In this document: piece by piece, positions 26,736 to 35,291 of the stretch
How positions within the stretch are numbered: position 1 is the stretch's first letter
Layout of the letters: each line of letters opens with the position of its first letter
DNA from: Streptomyces sp. WMMC500
Lineage (GTDB): Bacteria > Actinomycetota > Actinomycetes > Streptomycetales > Streptomycetaceae
Assembly: GCF_027497195.1 (NCBI RefSeq)
Contig: NZ_CP114905.1
Span: 930,001-994,000, forward strand
Direction: 5' to 3'
Length of the DNA stretch: 64,000 nt
Notes under the pieces: generated by a model
Told to the model about the DNA's origin: nothing
The model's input: only the letters and a program-made list of their open reading frames with translations
Databases searched by the model: none
Translations under genes and position numbers: made by a program

Positions 26736-27688
26736 GGCCTGTCCCCGTTCCGGCCCGCACGGCCGGCGACGAGCGCGTCGACGGAGACGGCGAACCGGTC
26801 CGGGTCGACCGGGGCGCGGTCCTCGACCCGCTCGCCGGCGCCCGGCCGCGCCCGGCTGGCCAGCCATGCGGCCAGGTGCCGGTAGCAGGCGCGGCGGTCG
26901 GCCGGGGACAGCGGCGCCCGCCGGATCGCCGCGACGAAGCCCCAGACGTACTCGGCGAGCAGCCGGGGCGTCGGGTGCAGTCGGCCTGCCCGGCGCGGGT
27001 CCAGGTTGACGCACCGGGCGCGCTTGGACGGGTTCGCCCGCTCGGCGCGGGTGGGGTGGTCGCGGCGGAAGTACAGCAGCTCCGGCACCTGGTGGAAGGG
27101 CCCGTGCAGGCCGATCTCGGCGACGAACGTGCGGTCCGCGTGGTGGTAGCTGTCGTGCGGCTTCACGCGGCGCAGCACGTCCGCGCGCATCACGCCGTAG
27201 AAGTCGTCGCCGCCGGGCTCGAAGAGCATGCTGCGGAAGCGCTCCGGCGGGTGCGGCGAGCCGGTCGCGAGCGTGTACGCGTACGGGACCTTCACCCGGC
27301 CGGCGCCGTCGACGACGGCCTGGTCGGCGTGCGCGAGGATCACCTCGGGCCGCTCGTCCAGCGCCTCCACGCAGCGCCGCAGCAGGTCCCGGGCGTAGAG
27401 GTCGTCGTGCGAGGCCCACTTGAACAGCTCGCCGCGGCACTCGGTGAACACGTGGTTGTGGTTGGGCGCGGCGCCGATGTTCCGGGGCAGCCGGACGTAG
27501 CGGATGCGCGAGTCCCGCGCCGCGTACCGGCGGCAGATGTCCCGGGTCCCGTCGGTCGAGGCGTTGTCGGAGATGACCAGTTCGTAGTCCTCGTAGGTCT
27601 GGCCGAGCAGGGCCTCGAGCGCCTCGGCGAGGTACTCCTCGCCGTTGAAGACGGGCAGGCCGATGCTGAGCCGGGGTCGGGCGGTCAT
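26732..27688 (-). CDS. Family 2 glycosyltransferase
   Basis: The 318-residue protein starts LSIGLPVFNGEEYLAEALEA and continues LVISDNASTDGTRDICRRY, the GT-A nucleotide-binding fold, with the DxD-like metal site in WASHDDLYARDLLR. No membrane segments are seen. It transfers a sugar from a nucleotide donor onto the growing repeat unit at the inner face of the membrane. ATG overlaps the flippase stop. Confidence 0.9.
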   Translation of the reverse strand: MTARPRLSIGLPVFNGEEYLAEALEALLGQTYEDYELVISDNASTDGTRDICRRYAARDSRIRYVRLPRNIGAAPNHNHVFTECRGELFKWASHDDLYARDLLRRCVEALDERPEVILAHADQAVVDGAGRVKVPYAYTLATGSPHPPERFRSMLFEPGGDDFYGVMRADVLRRVKPHDSYHHADRTFVAEIGLHGPFHQVPELLYFRRDHPTRAERANPSKRARCVNLDPRRAGRLHPTPRLLAEYVWGFVAAIRRAPLSPADRRACYRHLAAWLASRARPGAGERVEDRAPVDPDRFAVSVDALVAGRAGRNGDRP

Positions 27689-29055
27689 GGCGTCCTCACT
27701 TCGGGGATCGGGGTGCGCCCGCGTTCGCGCAGCGCGGAGCGGAGGTGCAGCCACCACACGGCCGAGCCGCTCACGGTGGCGGCGGCGACGCCCCAGGCCG
27801 AGCCGACCGCGCCGGCCGCGGCGGCGCCGCCGAGGCCGCCGCCGACGTAGCAGGCGGAGGCGAACATCTGGCAGCGCAGGCTGCGCCGGGCCGCGGCGAG
27901 CGCGCGCAGCCCAGCCGCGGCGCCGGCGCCGAGGCCCGCGCCCGCGACGCCGAAGGTGGCCGGGACGATCAGCTCCGCGGCCGGGTACCAGACCATGCCG
28001 AGGACGTGTTCGCCGAGACGGTCGGGGACCAGCAGCAGTGCCGCGCCCCAGAGCAGCGCCGCGGCGGCCTGCCCGGCGCCGAGCCGGAAGCAGAACCCGG
28101 CCAGCCGGTGCGGGGCCTGCCGCAGCACCCGCGCCGCCTCCGGGACGGTGACGAGCGACAGGCCCATCAGCACCGCGAGGAACGGGCCGAGCAGCAGCTC
28201 CGCGCCCCGGACCACGCCTACCGCGCCGACGCCGACGATCGCGCCGAGACCGTACGTCCGCAGTTGGGACGCGCCGCTGACGCCGGCGTTCTCGACCAGG
28301 TACCGGTAGCCGAGGTCGCGGTGCGCGCGCAGCCACGCGCGCGCTCCGGCCGGCCGGGGCAGGATGCCGGTCTGGAGGCAGCCGTACGCCGCGGCCACCG
28401 CGGCCGACCCGCCCCAGGCGAGCACGAAACCGGCCACGCTGCCCGCGCGGGCCGCCAGCACCAGGGCCGGGACGCACGCGAGGCCCCAGACGACGTCGTT
28501 GACGAACGCCTTCCGTCCGGCGCCCGCGGCGAAGAACGCGAACCGCCAGGCGTCCTGGAGCAGCAGCCCGGGCAGGACGACGCCCAGGCAGACGAAGGCG
28601 GTCCCCACCCGGCCGCCGGCATCGTGGAGCCCCGCGCCCAGCCCGGCCGCCACGCACGCCGCGCCGAGGGCGGCGCCGACGCAGAGCGCGGTCCCGGTCA
28701 CCCGGGCCGTCGCCTCGCGCCAGGCCGCGTCCGGCGCGCCGCTGAAGCGCACCACGAGGGGGTCGGTGGCCAGCCCGCGGGAGATGCCGAGCACCAGGCC
28801 GTACGTCACCCACGCCAGGGTGAACACCCCGAAGGCGGCCGTCCCGAGCGAGCGCGCCACGTACATGCCCACCAGGAAGTTGGACGCGCTGGAGGCGGCC
28901 TGGTCGGCCAGTCCCCAGGACAGCCGGCCGGCCACGGCCCGCCCGGCGTCCGGGCGGGCCCGCCGGCCGCGGCCCGCCGGTGCCCGCGCCTGTGCCTGTG
29001 GCGGTGCCTGCGCCTGTGCCTGCGTCCTGTCGTCCCCGGTGGTCATCGCGGTCAC
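27685..29055 (-). CDS. Wzx-like flippase / polysaccharide biosynthesis membrane protein
   Basis: A 456-residue integral membrane protein with about 12 to 14 segments. GLADQAASSASNFLVGMYVARSLG near residue 50 is split here as ADQAASSASNFLVG and is typical of MATE/MOP-type polysaccharide exporters. The cytoplasmic N-terminus is a Gln-Ala-Pro-rich run coded by an imperfect repeat. The protein should move the lipid-linked repeat unit across the membrane for Wzy-dependent polymerisation. Confidence 0.85.
   Translation of the reverse strand: MTAMTTGDDRTQAQAQAPPQAQARAPAGRGRRARPDAGRAVAGRLSWGLADQAASSASNFLVGMYVARSLGTAAFGVFTLAWVTYGLVLGISRGLATDPLVVRFSGAPDAAWREATARVTGTALCVGAALGAACVAAGLGAGLHDAGGRVGTAFVCLGVVLPGLLLQDAWRFAFFAAGAGRKAFVNDVVWGLACVPALVLAARAGSVAGFVLAWGGSAAVAAAYGCLQTGILPRPAGARAWLRAHRDLGYRYLVENAGVSGASQLRTYGLGAIVGVGAVGVVRGAELLLGPFLAVLMGLSLVTVPEAARVLRQAPHRLAGFCFRLGAGQAAAALLWGAALLLVPDRLGEHVLGMVWYPAAELIVPATFGVAGAGLGAGAAAGLRALAAARRSLRCQMFASACYVGGGLGGAAAAGAVGSAWGVAAATVSGSAVWWLHLRSALRERGRTPIPEVRTP
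28986..29022. repeat. Direct repeat of GCGCCTGTGCCTG in the flippase N-terminus
   Basis: The 13-base unit occurs at 28986-28998 and again at 29010-29022 and encodes the Gln-Ala-rich leader of the flippase. The low-complexity stretch is probably slippage-prone. Confidence 0.75.
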
Positions 29056-30326
29056 GCCTTGACCAGCTCCGCGCCCTCCAGGGCACGGGCCGCGGCGGCG
29101 ACCGCGTCGAACGGCAAGCCGGCCCGCTCGGCGACGTCGAGCAGACTGTGCTCACCGTCGGAGAGGCTGAGCACCCAGAGCATGGCCATCTGGGTCTGCC
29201 GGGCGTCGCTGCGGCCGCCGAGCGGGTCGTACAGCCCGCGCCGGCCCAACTGCGGCTCGCCGTAGGGGCTGAGGTTGACGTAGCGCCGGTTGCGGTCCAG
29301 CACGGCGAACGCCTCGCGGCAGACGGCGAGCGTGTCCGCCATCGCCGCCGGCGAGACGAGGTCCAGGTCGTCCGCCGAGGTGTGGTACTCGGGGTAGCCG
29401 GCGTAGGGGGTCCGGGTGAGCGAGCCCACCCCGAGGTCGAACCCGGGCGAGCAGAACTGCCGCTCGTCGTAGCCGTACGGGGTGAACTCGGTGACCCGGT
29501 GCGGGCGTGCGGAGGCGGCCAGCACGTGCCGCATCACCCGGTCGATCTCCGCGTCGCCGCGTCTGCTCTGCTTGTACGTCAGCGGGCCCGGGTCGCCGGC
29601 GCAGGCCAGCACGAGGCCGTGCTTGACCCGGTCGATGCGCTCGGCGTTGCGGGCCAGCCAGGTGATCGCCCCGATGGTGCCGGGCGCGAAGAGGAACCGG
29701 TAGGTGTAGTACGGCGTCTCCGCCGCCAGCGCCCGGGCCAGGAACGTCGCCACCGCGATGCCGGCCAGGTTGTCGTTGGCCAGCGACGGGTGGCAGACGT
29801 GGCAGGAGACGATCACCTCGTCGGCGACCCGTCCCGGGACCACGTGCTCGGCGTAGGTGAGGTGGCCGTCGGCGAGCGTGGAGTCGATGCGTACCTCGTA
29901 GTCGCCGTCCGGCAGCGCGTCCAGGGTCTCCTGGGCGAGGCAGAAGCCCCACTCCGGCAGGTAGTAGCTGGTGCGGTACGGCACCCAGGACGGCCGGTCC
30001 GGCAGTGTGTGCAGATGCTCGCGCAGCTCGGCCAGCGGCATGGTCGCCGACACCGGGACGCTGTAGCCGAGCACGTGCAGGTTGGACGCGGCGAAGTCGA
30101 CCACCCGGCGGCCGGCGGGGTCGGCGACGTACGCGTCCTTGATGTTCCACTCCTGCGGCACCGTCCAGTCGAGCACCCGGGTGCCGGTCGGCACCTCGTG
30201 CACCTGGAGCGGGACGTACTCGCCGACGATCTCCAAGGTGGCGCGCACACCGTCGCCCGTGATGGACCGGCACAGCGGATACAGCCGCTCCACCAGCGCG
30301 TACATCCGCTCGCCCGCCGCGGTCAC
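29052..30326 (-). CDS. DUF4910 peptidase-like protein with winged-helix tail
   Basis: The GTG at 30326 overlaps the preceding stop and gives 424 residues. SCHVCHPSLANDNLAGIAV holds the metal-ligand set of the M28-like peptidase fold, and YGYDERQFCSPGFDLGVGSL with YPEYHTSADDLDLVSP supplies further ligands. The last ~70 residues form a winged-helix domain (MAMLWVLSLSDGEHSLLDVA). Such proteins are repeatedly found in cell-surface polysaccharide and glycopeptide clusters, where an aminopeptidase or amidohydrolase role is suspected but unproven. Confidence 0.85.
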   Translation of the reverse strand: MTAAGERMYALVERLYPLCRSITGDGVRATLEIVGEYVPLQVHEVPTGTRVLDWTVPQEWNIKDAYVADPAGRRVVDFAASNLHVLGYSVPVSATMPLAELREHLHTLPDRPSWVPYRTSYYLPEWGFCLAQETLDALPDGDYEVRIDSTLADGHLTYAEHVVPGRVADEVIVSCHVCHPSLANDNLAGIAVATFLARALAAETPYYTYRFLFAPGTIGAITWLARNAERIDRVKHGLVLACAGDPGPLTYKQSRRGDAEIDRVMRHVLAASARPHRVTEFTPYGYDERQFCSPGFDLGVGSLTRTPYAGYPEYHTSADDLDLVSPAAMADTLAVCREAFAVLDRNRRYVNLSPYGEPQLGRRGLYDPLGGRSDARQTQMAMLWVLSLSDGEHSLLDVAERAGLPFDAVAAAARALEGAELVKA

Positions 30327-31348
30327 CGGCGCGACCGCAGCGTGTCGTCGACGGTGCCCGCCGCGGACGCGGCGCGCAGCACGGCCAGCCTGGTGAAGCG
30401 CTGCTCGAAGTCCTCCCGGGTCAGGCCGTGCTTCCGGTAGGCGTCGGCGAGTTCGCGCGCGCCCTGCTCGACCGTCCACGCGCAGTCGAAGCCGGGTATC
30501 GCGGCGCGGAAGGCGGAGAAGTCCACCCGGTACGAGCGCGGATCGGCCCCGGTGTCGCCGGTGATCACCACCTTCGAGCCGCCCACCGCGGCGGCGACCC
30601 GCTCGGCGATCTCGGCGACCGTGACGTTGTTGATCTCGCTGCCGATGTTGAACGCCCGGTCGTGGACGGCTTCCCGCGGTGCGGTCAGCGCGGCGGCGAA
30701 GGCCCGCGCGATGTCGGCGGCGTGCACCAGCGGGCGCCACGGGGTGCCGTCGGAGAGCACCAGCACCTCGCCGGACAGCAGCGCGTGCCCCACGAGGTTG
30801 TTCAGCACGATGTCGGCGCGCAGCCGGGGCGAGAAGCCGAAGGCGGTGGCGTTGCGCATGTACACCGGGCTGAAGTCGTCGTCGGCCAGGGCGTGCAGGT
30901 CGTCCTCCACCCGCACCTTGGACTCGGCGTACGGGGTCACCGGGCGCAGCGGCGCCTCCTCGGCGACCAGTCCGCCGCCGCCGGCGGCGCCGTAGACCGA
31001 GCAGGTCGAGGCGTACAGGAAGCGCCGTACCCCGGCCTCGCGGGCCAGCCGGGCGAGCCGGACGGAGGCGTGGTGGTTGATGTCGTAGGTGAGCTCCGGC
31101 GCCAGCGATCCCAGCGGGTCGTTGGAGAGCGCGGCCAGGTGGATCACGGCGTCCACCCCGGCCACGTGCTCGGCCGTGACGTCGCGCAGGTCCACCCGGT
31201 GCCCCGGCGGGTCGGCGGGCGGCGGGCCCAGCACGCAGTCGGCGAACAGGCCGGCGTCGAGACCGACGACCTCGTGCCCGGCGTCGCCGAGTACCGGGGC
31301 CATCACGGTGCCCAGATAGCCCTGGTGTCCGGTCAGCAGTACGCGCAC
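30323..31348 (-). CDS. NAD-dependent epimerase/dehydratase (extended SDR)
   Basis: The 341-residue product has the Rossmann start MRVLLTGHQGYLGTVMAPVL with GxxGxxG, the Ser of LYASTCSVYG and the YAESK catalytic pair, as in sugar-nucleotide epimerases and dehydratases. SPRLRADIVLNNLVGHAL and WRPLVHAADIARAF are substrate-domain signatures common in 4,6-dehydratase and ketoreductase relatives. It may serve in place of the missing CDP-glucose 4,6-dehydratase or act as a ketoreductase. Confidence 0.87.
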   Translation of the reverse strand: MRVLLTGHQGYLGTVMAPVLGDAGHEVVGLDAGLFADCVLGPPPADPPGHRVDLRDVTAEHVAGVDAVIHLAALSNDPLGSLAPELTYDINHHASVRLARLAREAGVRRFLYASTCSVYGAAGGGGLVAEEAPLRPVTPYAESKVRVEDDLHALADDDFSPVYMRNATAFGFSPRLRADIVLNNLVGHALLSGEVLVLSDGTPWRPLVHAADIARAFAAALTAPREAVHDRAFNIGSEINNVTVAEIAERVAAAVGGSKVVITGDTGADPRSYRVDFSAFRAAIPGFDCAWTVEQGARELADAYRKHGLTREDFEQRFTRLAVLRAASAAGTVDDTLRSRR

Positions 31349-31351
31349 GGT

Positions 31352-31999
31352 TCAACCCCCCAGGTTGAGAGTGAGTTTGGTGACGGCGAACGCCTCGGCG
31401 TAGCGCGCGTGGCATTCGATGCCGCGGATCCGCGCCAGGCCGAGGAAGGCTTCCGGGTCGTACCAGGGCCGGTGCCGCTGCGAGGGGTAGTGCTCCTGCA
31501 GCAGCCGCACCTTTTCCTCCGCGGTCCCGGGCGCCAGCGGCTGGTACGCGACCGGGCGGCCGAGATCGCCGTCCCACTTGACGATCTCGTAGCCGAGCAC
31601 GAGGTGGTCGCGGAACGCGGTGGTGACCAGGCGCGCCAGGGTGCGGTGGTCCTGGTGTGCGTCGTCGGTGCGCGGCGCGAGCACCACCTGCGGCTCGGTC
31701 TGCCCGCGCAGTTCCTCGACCGCGGCCTTGGCCTCCGCCCAGTGCGCGGGCAGCCGGCCGTCCGGCAGCTTGGCCACGGTCGGCCGCAGGTCGGCGCCCG
31801 GGCAGAAGGCGGCGAGCGCGGCCCGCTCCTCCTGCTCCCGCTCGCCGCCACCACCGGAGAGCACCAGGGCGTCGACGCGGATGCCCGGCCGTGCCTGACA
31901 CATCGTCAGCAGCGTGCCCCCGGCGCCGATGGCGATGTCGTCGCAGTGCGCGCCGACGGCGACGATCCGGTCGGGGGCCCCGGCCCCGAGCCGGATCAC
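31352..31999 (-). CDS. PIG-L family deacetylase
   Basis: The 215-residue protein has AVGAHCDDIAIGAGGTLLT, the metal-binding AHxDD motif, and a second ligand in RTDDAHQDHRTLARL. PIG-L enzymes remove N-acetyl groups from amino sugars or related conjugates using zinc. The GTG at 31999 overlaps the cytidylyltransferase stop. In this block it probably deacetylates a sugar intermediate before further modification. Confidence 0.9.
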   Translation of the reverse strand: MIRLGAGAPDRIVAVGAHCDDIAIGAGGTLLTMCQARPGIRVDALVLSGGGGEREQEERAALAAFCPGADLRPTVAKLPDGRLPAHWAEAKAAVEELRGQTEPQVVLAPRTDDAHQDHRTLARLVTTAFRDHLVLGYEIVKWDGDLGRPVAYQPLAPGTAEEKVRLLQEHYPSQRHRPWYDPEAFLGLARIRGIECHARYAEAFAVTKLTLNLGG

Positions 32000-32811
32000 G
32001 CGGTCCCCGCTCCGCCGCCGGCGGCGGCCTGCACGCCGTCCCGTTCCCACACGGCCCACGAGCGCTCGCCCCGCGCGTACGCGGCGTCGAGCGCGGCGCG
32101 CTCCTTCACGGTGTCGGTGGGCTTCCAGAAACCGCGGTGCCGGTGCGCCACCAGCCGCCCGCGCTTGGCCAGCCGGGCGCAGCCGTCGGCGACCAGGTCC
32201 CCGTTCTCCGGGATGTGGTCGAAGACCTCCTGGCGGAGCACGAAGTAGCCGCCGTTCTCCCACAGCGGCAGTTCGCTCACCGCGGTGATGCCCCCCACCA
32301 GGCCGTCCTCGCCCAGGTCCACGCAGTGGAACGAGGACTGGGGCGGCACCACCAGCATCGACGCACCGGCGTCGCGCCGCGCGAACCGGTCGATCATCTC
32401 CGGCAGCGGGGCGTCGGTGAGCACGTCGGCGTAGTTGGCGAGGAACATCTCGTCGCCGTCCAGGTGGTGCCGCACCCGGCGCAGCCGCTCCCCGATGGGG
32501 GACTCGATGCCGGTCTGCGCGAACGTGATCGTCCAGGAGGCGATGTCGGTGGACAGCAGCTCGGTCCGCCCGTTGCGCAGCACGAAGTCGTTGGACGTGG
32601 TCTCCTCGTAGTGCAGGAAGTAGTCCTTGATGTGGTGCGCCCCGTACCCGAGGCACAGGATGAACTCCGTGTGCCCGTAGTGCGCGTAGTAGCGCATCAC
32701 GTGCCAGAGCAGCGGGCGCGGGCCGACCATGGCCATCGGCTTGGGCACGTCGTCGGAGGCGCCGCTGCGCATCCGCAGCCCGTAGCCGCCGCAGAACAGT
32801 ACGACCTTCAT
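31996..32811 (-). CDS. rfbF: Glucose-1-phosphate cytidylyltransferase
   Basis: A 271-residue nucleotidyltransferase beginning VVLFCGGYGLRMRSGASDD with the nucleotide loop, then VPKPMAMVGPRPLLWHVM, and FILCLGYGAHHIKDYFLHY, a signature specific to the CDP-glucose-forming RfbF group. It makes CDP-glucose from CTP and glucose-1-phosphate, the entry to 3,6-dideoxy and branched CDP sugars. The usual partner CDP-glucose 4,6-dehydratase (RfbG) is not evident in the cluster. Confidence 0.9.
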   Translation of the reverse strand: MKVVLFCGGYGLRMRSGASDDVPKPMAMVGPRPLLWHVMRYYAHYGHTEFILCLGYGAHHIKDYFLHYEETTSNDFVLRNGRTELLSTDIASWTITFAQTGIESPIGERLRRVRHHLDGDEMFLANYADVLTDAPLPEMIDRFARRDAGASMLVVPPQSSFHCVDLGEDGLVGGITAVSELPLWENGGYFVLRQEVFDHIPENGDLVADGCARLAKRGRLVAHRHRGFWKPTDTVKERAALDAAYARGERSWAVWERDGVQAAAGGGAGTA

Positions 32812-34052
32812 GACTCGACCTCGACAACGCTCAGTTCGGGGATGGGGAAGACCAGCCGGCCGCCCCAGGCGTGCACGAAGGACAATTGCCCGACCAGCTC
32901 CGCCCGCAGGTTCCAGGGGAGGACGAGCACGTAGTCCGGCCTGTCGGCGGCGATCCGCTCGGGCGGCAGGACCGGGATGCGGGTGCCCGGGGTGAACCTG
33001 CCGTGTTTGTAGGGGTTGCGGTCGACGGTGTACGGGAGCAGGTCGGGCCTGATGCCGCAGTGGTTGAGCAGCGTGTTGCCCTTGCCGGGGGCGCCGTAGC
33101 CGACCACCGTCTCGCCGCGCTCGGCCGCGTCGATGAGGAACCGCAGGAGGTCCCGGCGCACCTTCGCCACCCGGGCGGAGAAGTCGGCGTAACCGGACAG
33201 CTCCTCCAGCCCGGCGGCCTTCTCCCGGGCCAGCACGTCGGCCACCCGCCCGGTCGGCTCGCCGGCCGCCTCGGCCGGCCGGGCCCACAGCCGCAGGGAG
33301 CCGCCGTGGGTGGGGAGCAACTCGACGTCCACGAGGGTGAGTCCGCCGCTCGCCAGCGCCCGCGTCGCGGACGCGACCGTGTAGTACTGGAAGTGCTCGT
33401 GGTAGATCGTGTCGTACTGGTTCTGCTCGATGAGGGTCAGCAGGTGCTGCACCTCGATGGTGACCCAGCCGTCGTCGGCGACCAGGGCGCGCAGCCCCCG
33501 GGTGAACCCGACGACGTCGGGGACGTGCGCGTACACGTTGTTGGCCACGACGAGGTCCGCCGGGCCGTGCTCGGCGCGGACCGCCTCGCCGGTTCCGGGG
33601 TCGAGGAACGCGGTGAGCGTGGGCACACCGGCGTCCCGTGCCGCGGCGCCGACGTTCACCGACGGCTCGATGCCGAGGCAGCGGATCCCGCGGTCCACCA
33701 CATGCCTGAGCAGGTACCCGTCGTTGCTCGCGACCTCGACCACGAAGGCGTCGCCGCCCCCGGAGCCGAGACCGAGCCGCCGGACGGCGTCGGCGACGAA
33801 CGTCCGCGCGTGCTCCACCCAGGAGGTCGAGTACGAGGAGAAGTACGCGTACTCCTCGAACGTCTCCTCCGGCGTGATCAGCGGCGGGATCTGTGCCAGC
33901 CAGCAGTCGGTGCAGACCCGCAGGTGCAGCGGGTACGCCGGCTCCGGCCGGTCGAGTCGGTCCGCGGCGAGGAAGCTCTCGCACGGTGGTGTCGCCCCGA
34001 GGTCGACGACGCTCTCCATCGCTTCCGAGCCGCAGAGTCGGCATCGTGTCAT
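32808..34052 (-). CDS. SAM-dependent sugar C-methyltransferase
   Basis: The 414-residue protein has the zinc-binding N-terminus C4-x2-C7 (MTRCRLCGS) with CTDCWLAQ downstream, the SAM-binding VVEVASNDGYLLRHV, and TIYHEHFQYYTVASA, which are diagnostic of the NovU/TylC3 C-methyltransferase group. A C-terminal Rossmann part starts VVGYGAPGKGNTLLNHCG. These enzymes place a methyl group at C3 of a 4-keto-deoxy sugar. It predicts a branched sugar in the polymer. Confidence 0.92.
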   Translation of the reverse strand: MTRCRLCGSEAMESVVDLGATPPCESFLAADRLDRPEPAYPLHLRVCTDCWLAQIPPLITPEETFEEYAYFSSYSTSWVEHARTFVADAVRRLGLGSGGGDAFVVEVASNDGYLLRHVVDRGIRCLGIEPSVNVGAAARDAGVPTLTAFLDPGTGEAVRAEHGPADLVVANNVYAHVPDVVGFTRGLRALVADDGWVTIEVQHLLTLIEQNQYDTIYHEHFQYYTVASATRALASGGLTLVDVELLPTHGGSLRLWARPAEAAGEPTGRVADVLAREKAAGLEELSGYADFSARVAKVRRDLLRFLIDAAERGETVVGYGAPGKGNTLLNHCGIRPDLLPYTVDRNPYKHGRFTPGTRIPVLPPERIAADRPDYVLVLPWNLRAELVGQLSFVHAWGGRLVFPIPELSVVEVES

Positions 34053-35290
34053 CTGCTGTCCCCATCCCCCCTGCCCCGGCGGGTCTCCCCGCCGCGAGGC
34101 GGTGCCGGCCGGCCCGCGATCGCGGTGCCGTACTCCTCAACCAGGCGTGCCAGCCCGACGTCCGGGCTGAACTTCTGCTCGTAGCGGTGCCGGGCCGCCC
34201 GGCCCATCTCCCGGCCGCGGGCCGGGTCGGCGGTGATCCGGCGCAGACAGGACGCGAGTGAGCCGGGGTCGCCCGGCCGGTGCAGCAGGCCGGTCACCCC
34301 GTCCTCGACGAGTTCGGTGAACGCGGCGTGGCCGGCGGCGACCGCCGGGACCCCGGCCGCCATCGCCTCCACGACCACGAGCCCGAACGTCTCCAGGGCC
34401 ATCGAGGGGGCCACCACGGCGACCGCCCGGACGACGGCCCCGCGGCACTCCTCCGCGTCGTACAGCCCGACGAACCGCACGTCCTCCCGGCCCGCCGCCC
34501 AGGCGCTCACCTCGCGCTCCAGCGGCCCTGCGCCGGCGAGCACGAGCGGCACGCCCACGCCGCCGCTCGCGGCGATCTCGTCCCACGCGGCCATGAGCAG
34601 CCGTACGCCCTTGGCCTCGGCGAGCCGGCCGAGGAAGAGCAGGTGCTCGCCGACCGCGGCGCGGCAGGCGCCCGGGTCGGGCACGAAGTTGTGCTTCACC
34701 GCCAGCCGTTCGGGCGGCATGCCGGAGCGCACCAGAACGTCGCGCTGCGCCGCGGAGATGCAGAAGAACCGCGCCACGCCGGACCACCACCGCCGCCGGT
34801 TGACCGACAGGCTGACCGCGAGCGGCACCGTCGCCAGCCGGGAGTCGCGGTAGCAGCCGTGCCGGACGGCGGGCAGCGGCGCGGACCCGACGCAGTCGGT
34901 GCACAGCCGGCCGTCCCGCCGCAGCGTGCCGGGCGGGCAGATCTGGGTGTAGTTGTGCAGCGTGGCGACGGCGGGCACGCCGGCGTCGGCGCAGGCGGCC
35001 AGCACCGCGGGCGACAGCAGCGGGAAGACGTTGTGGACGTGGACCACGTCCGGCCGCGCCGTACGCAGCCGGGCGGCCAGCTCCGCGCGGACCGCGGGGT
35101 TCCACGGCACCAGCAGCGGTACCGCGGCCTTGCCCAGCAGGGACCTGGCGGCGATGTCGTCGCTGCGCCGCTCGAACACCTCGACCCGGTGGCCGGCCGC
35201 GCGCAGCAGCCCCACCTCCTGGTCGACGACCCTGTTCTCCCCGCTCGGCTGCGCCGAGACGTAGCGGTTGTGCACGACGAAGACGTGCAT
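34049..35290 (-). CDS. Family 4 glycosyltransferase
   Basis: The 413-residue product has a GT-B fold with VHVHNVFPLLSPAVL in the N-terminal half, LLFLGRLAEAKGVRLLMAAW at the donor domain and ALETFGLVVVEAMAAGVPAV, the E-x7-E donor motif. A cysteine-rich stretch (ICPPGTLRRDGRLCTDCVG) matches the subset of GT4 enzymes found in exopolysaccharide clusters. Overlaps the methyltransferase gene by four bases. Confidence 0.92.
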   Translation of the reverse strand: MHVFVVHNRYVSAQPSGENRVVDQEVGLLRAAGHRVEVFERRSDDIAARSLLGKAAVPLLVPWNPAVRAELAARLRTARPDVVHVHNVFPLLSPAVLAACADAGVPAVATLHNYTQICPPGTLRRDGRLCTDCVGSAPLPAVRHGCYRDSRLATVPLAVSLSVNRRRWWSGVARFFCISAAQRDVLVRSGMPPERLAVKHNFVPDPGACRAAVGEHLLFLGRLAEAKGVRLLMAAWDEIAASGGVGVPLVLAGAGPLEREVSAWAAGREDVRFVGLYDAEECRGAVVRAVAVVAPSMALETFGLVVVEAMAAGVPAVAAGHAAFTELVEDGVTGLLHRPGDPGSLASCLRRITADPARGREMGRAARHRYEQKFSPDVGLARLVEEYGTAIAGRPAPPRGGETRRGRGDGDSR

Positions 35291-35291
35291 G

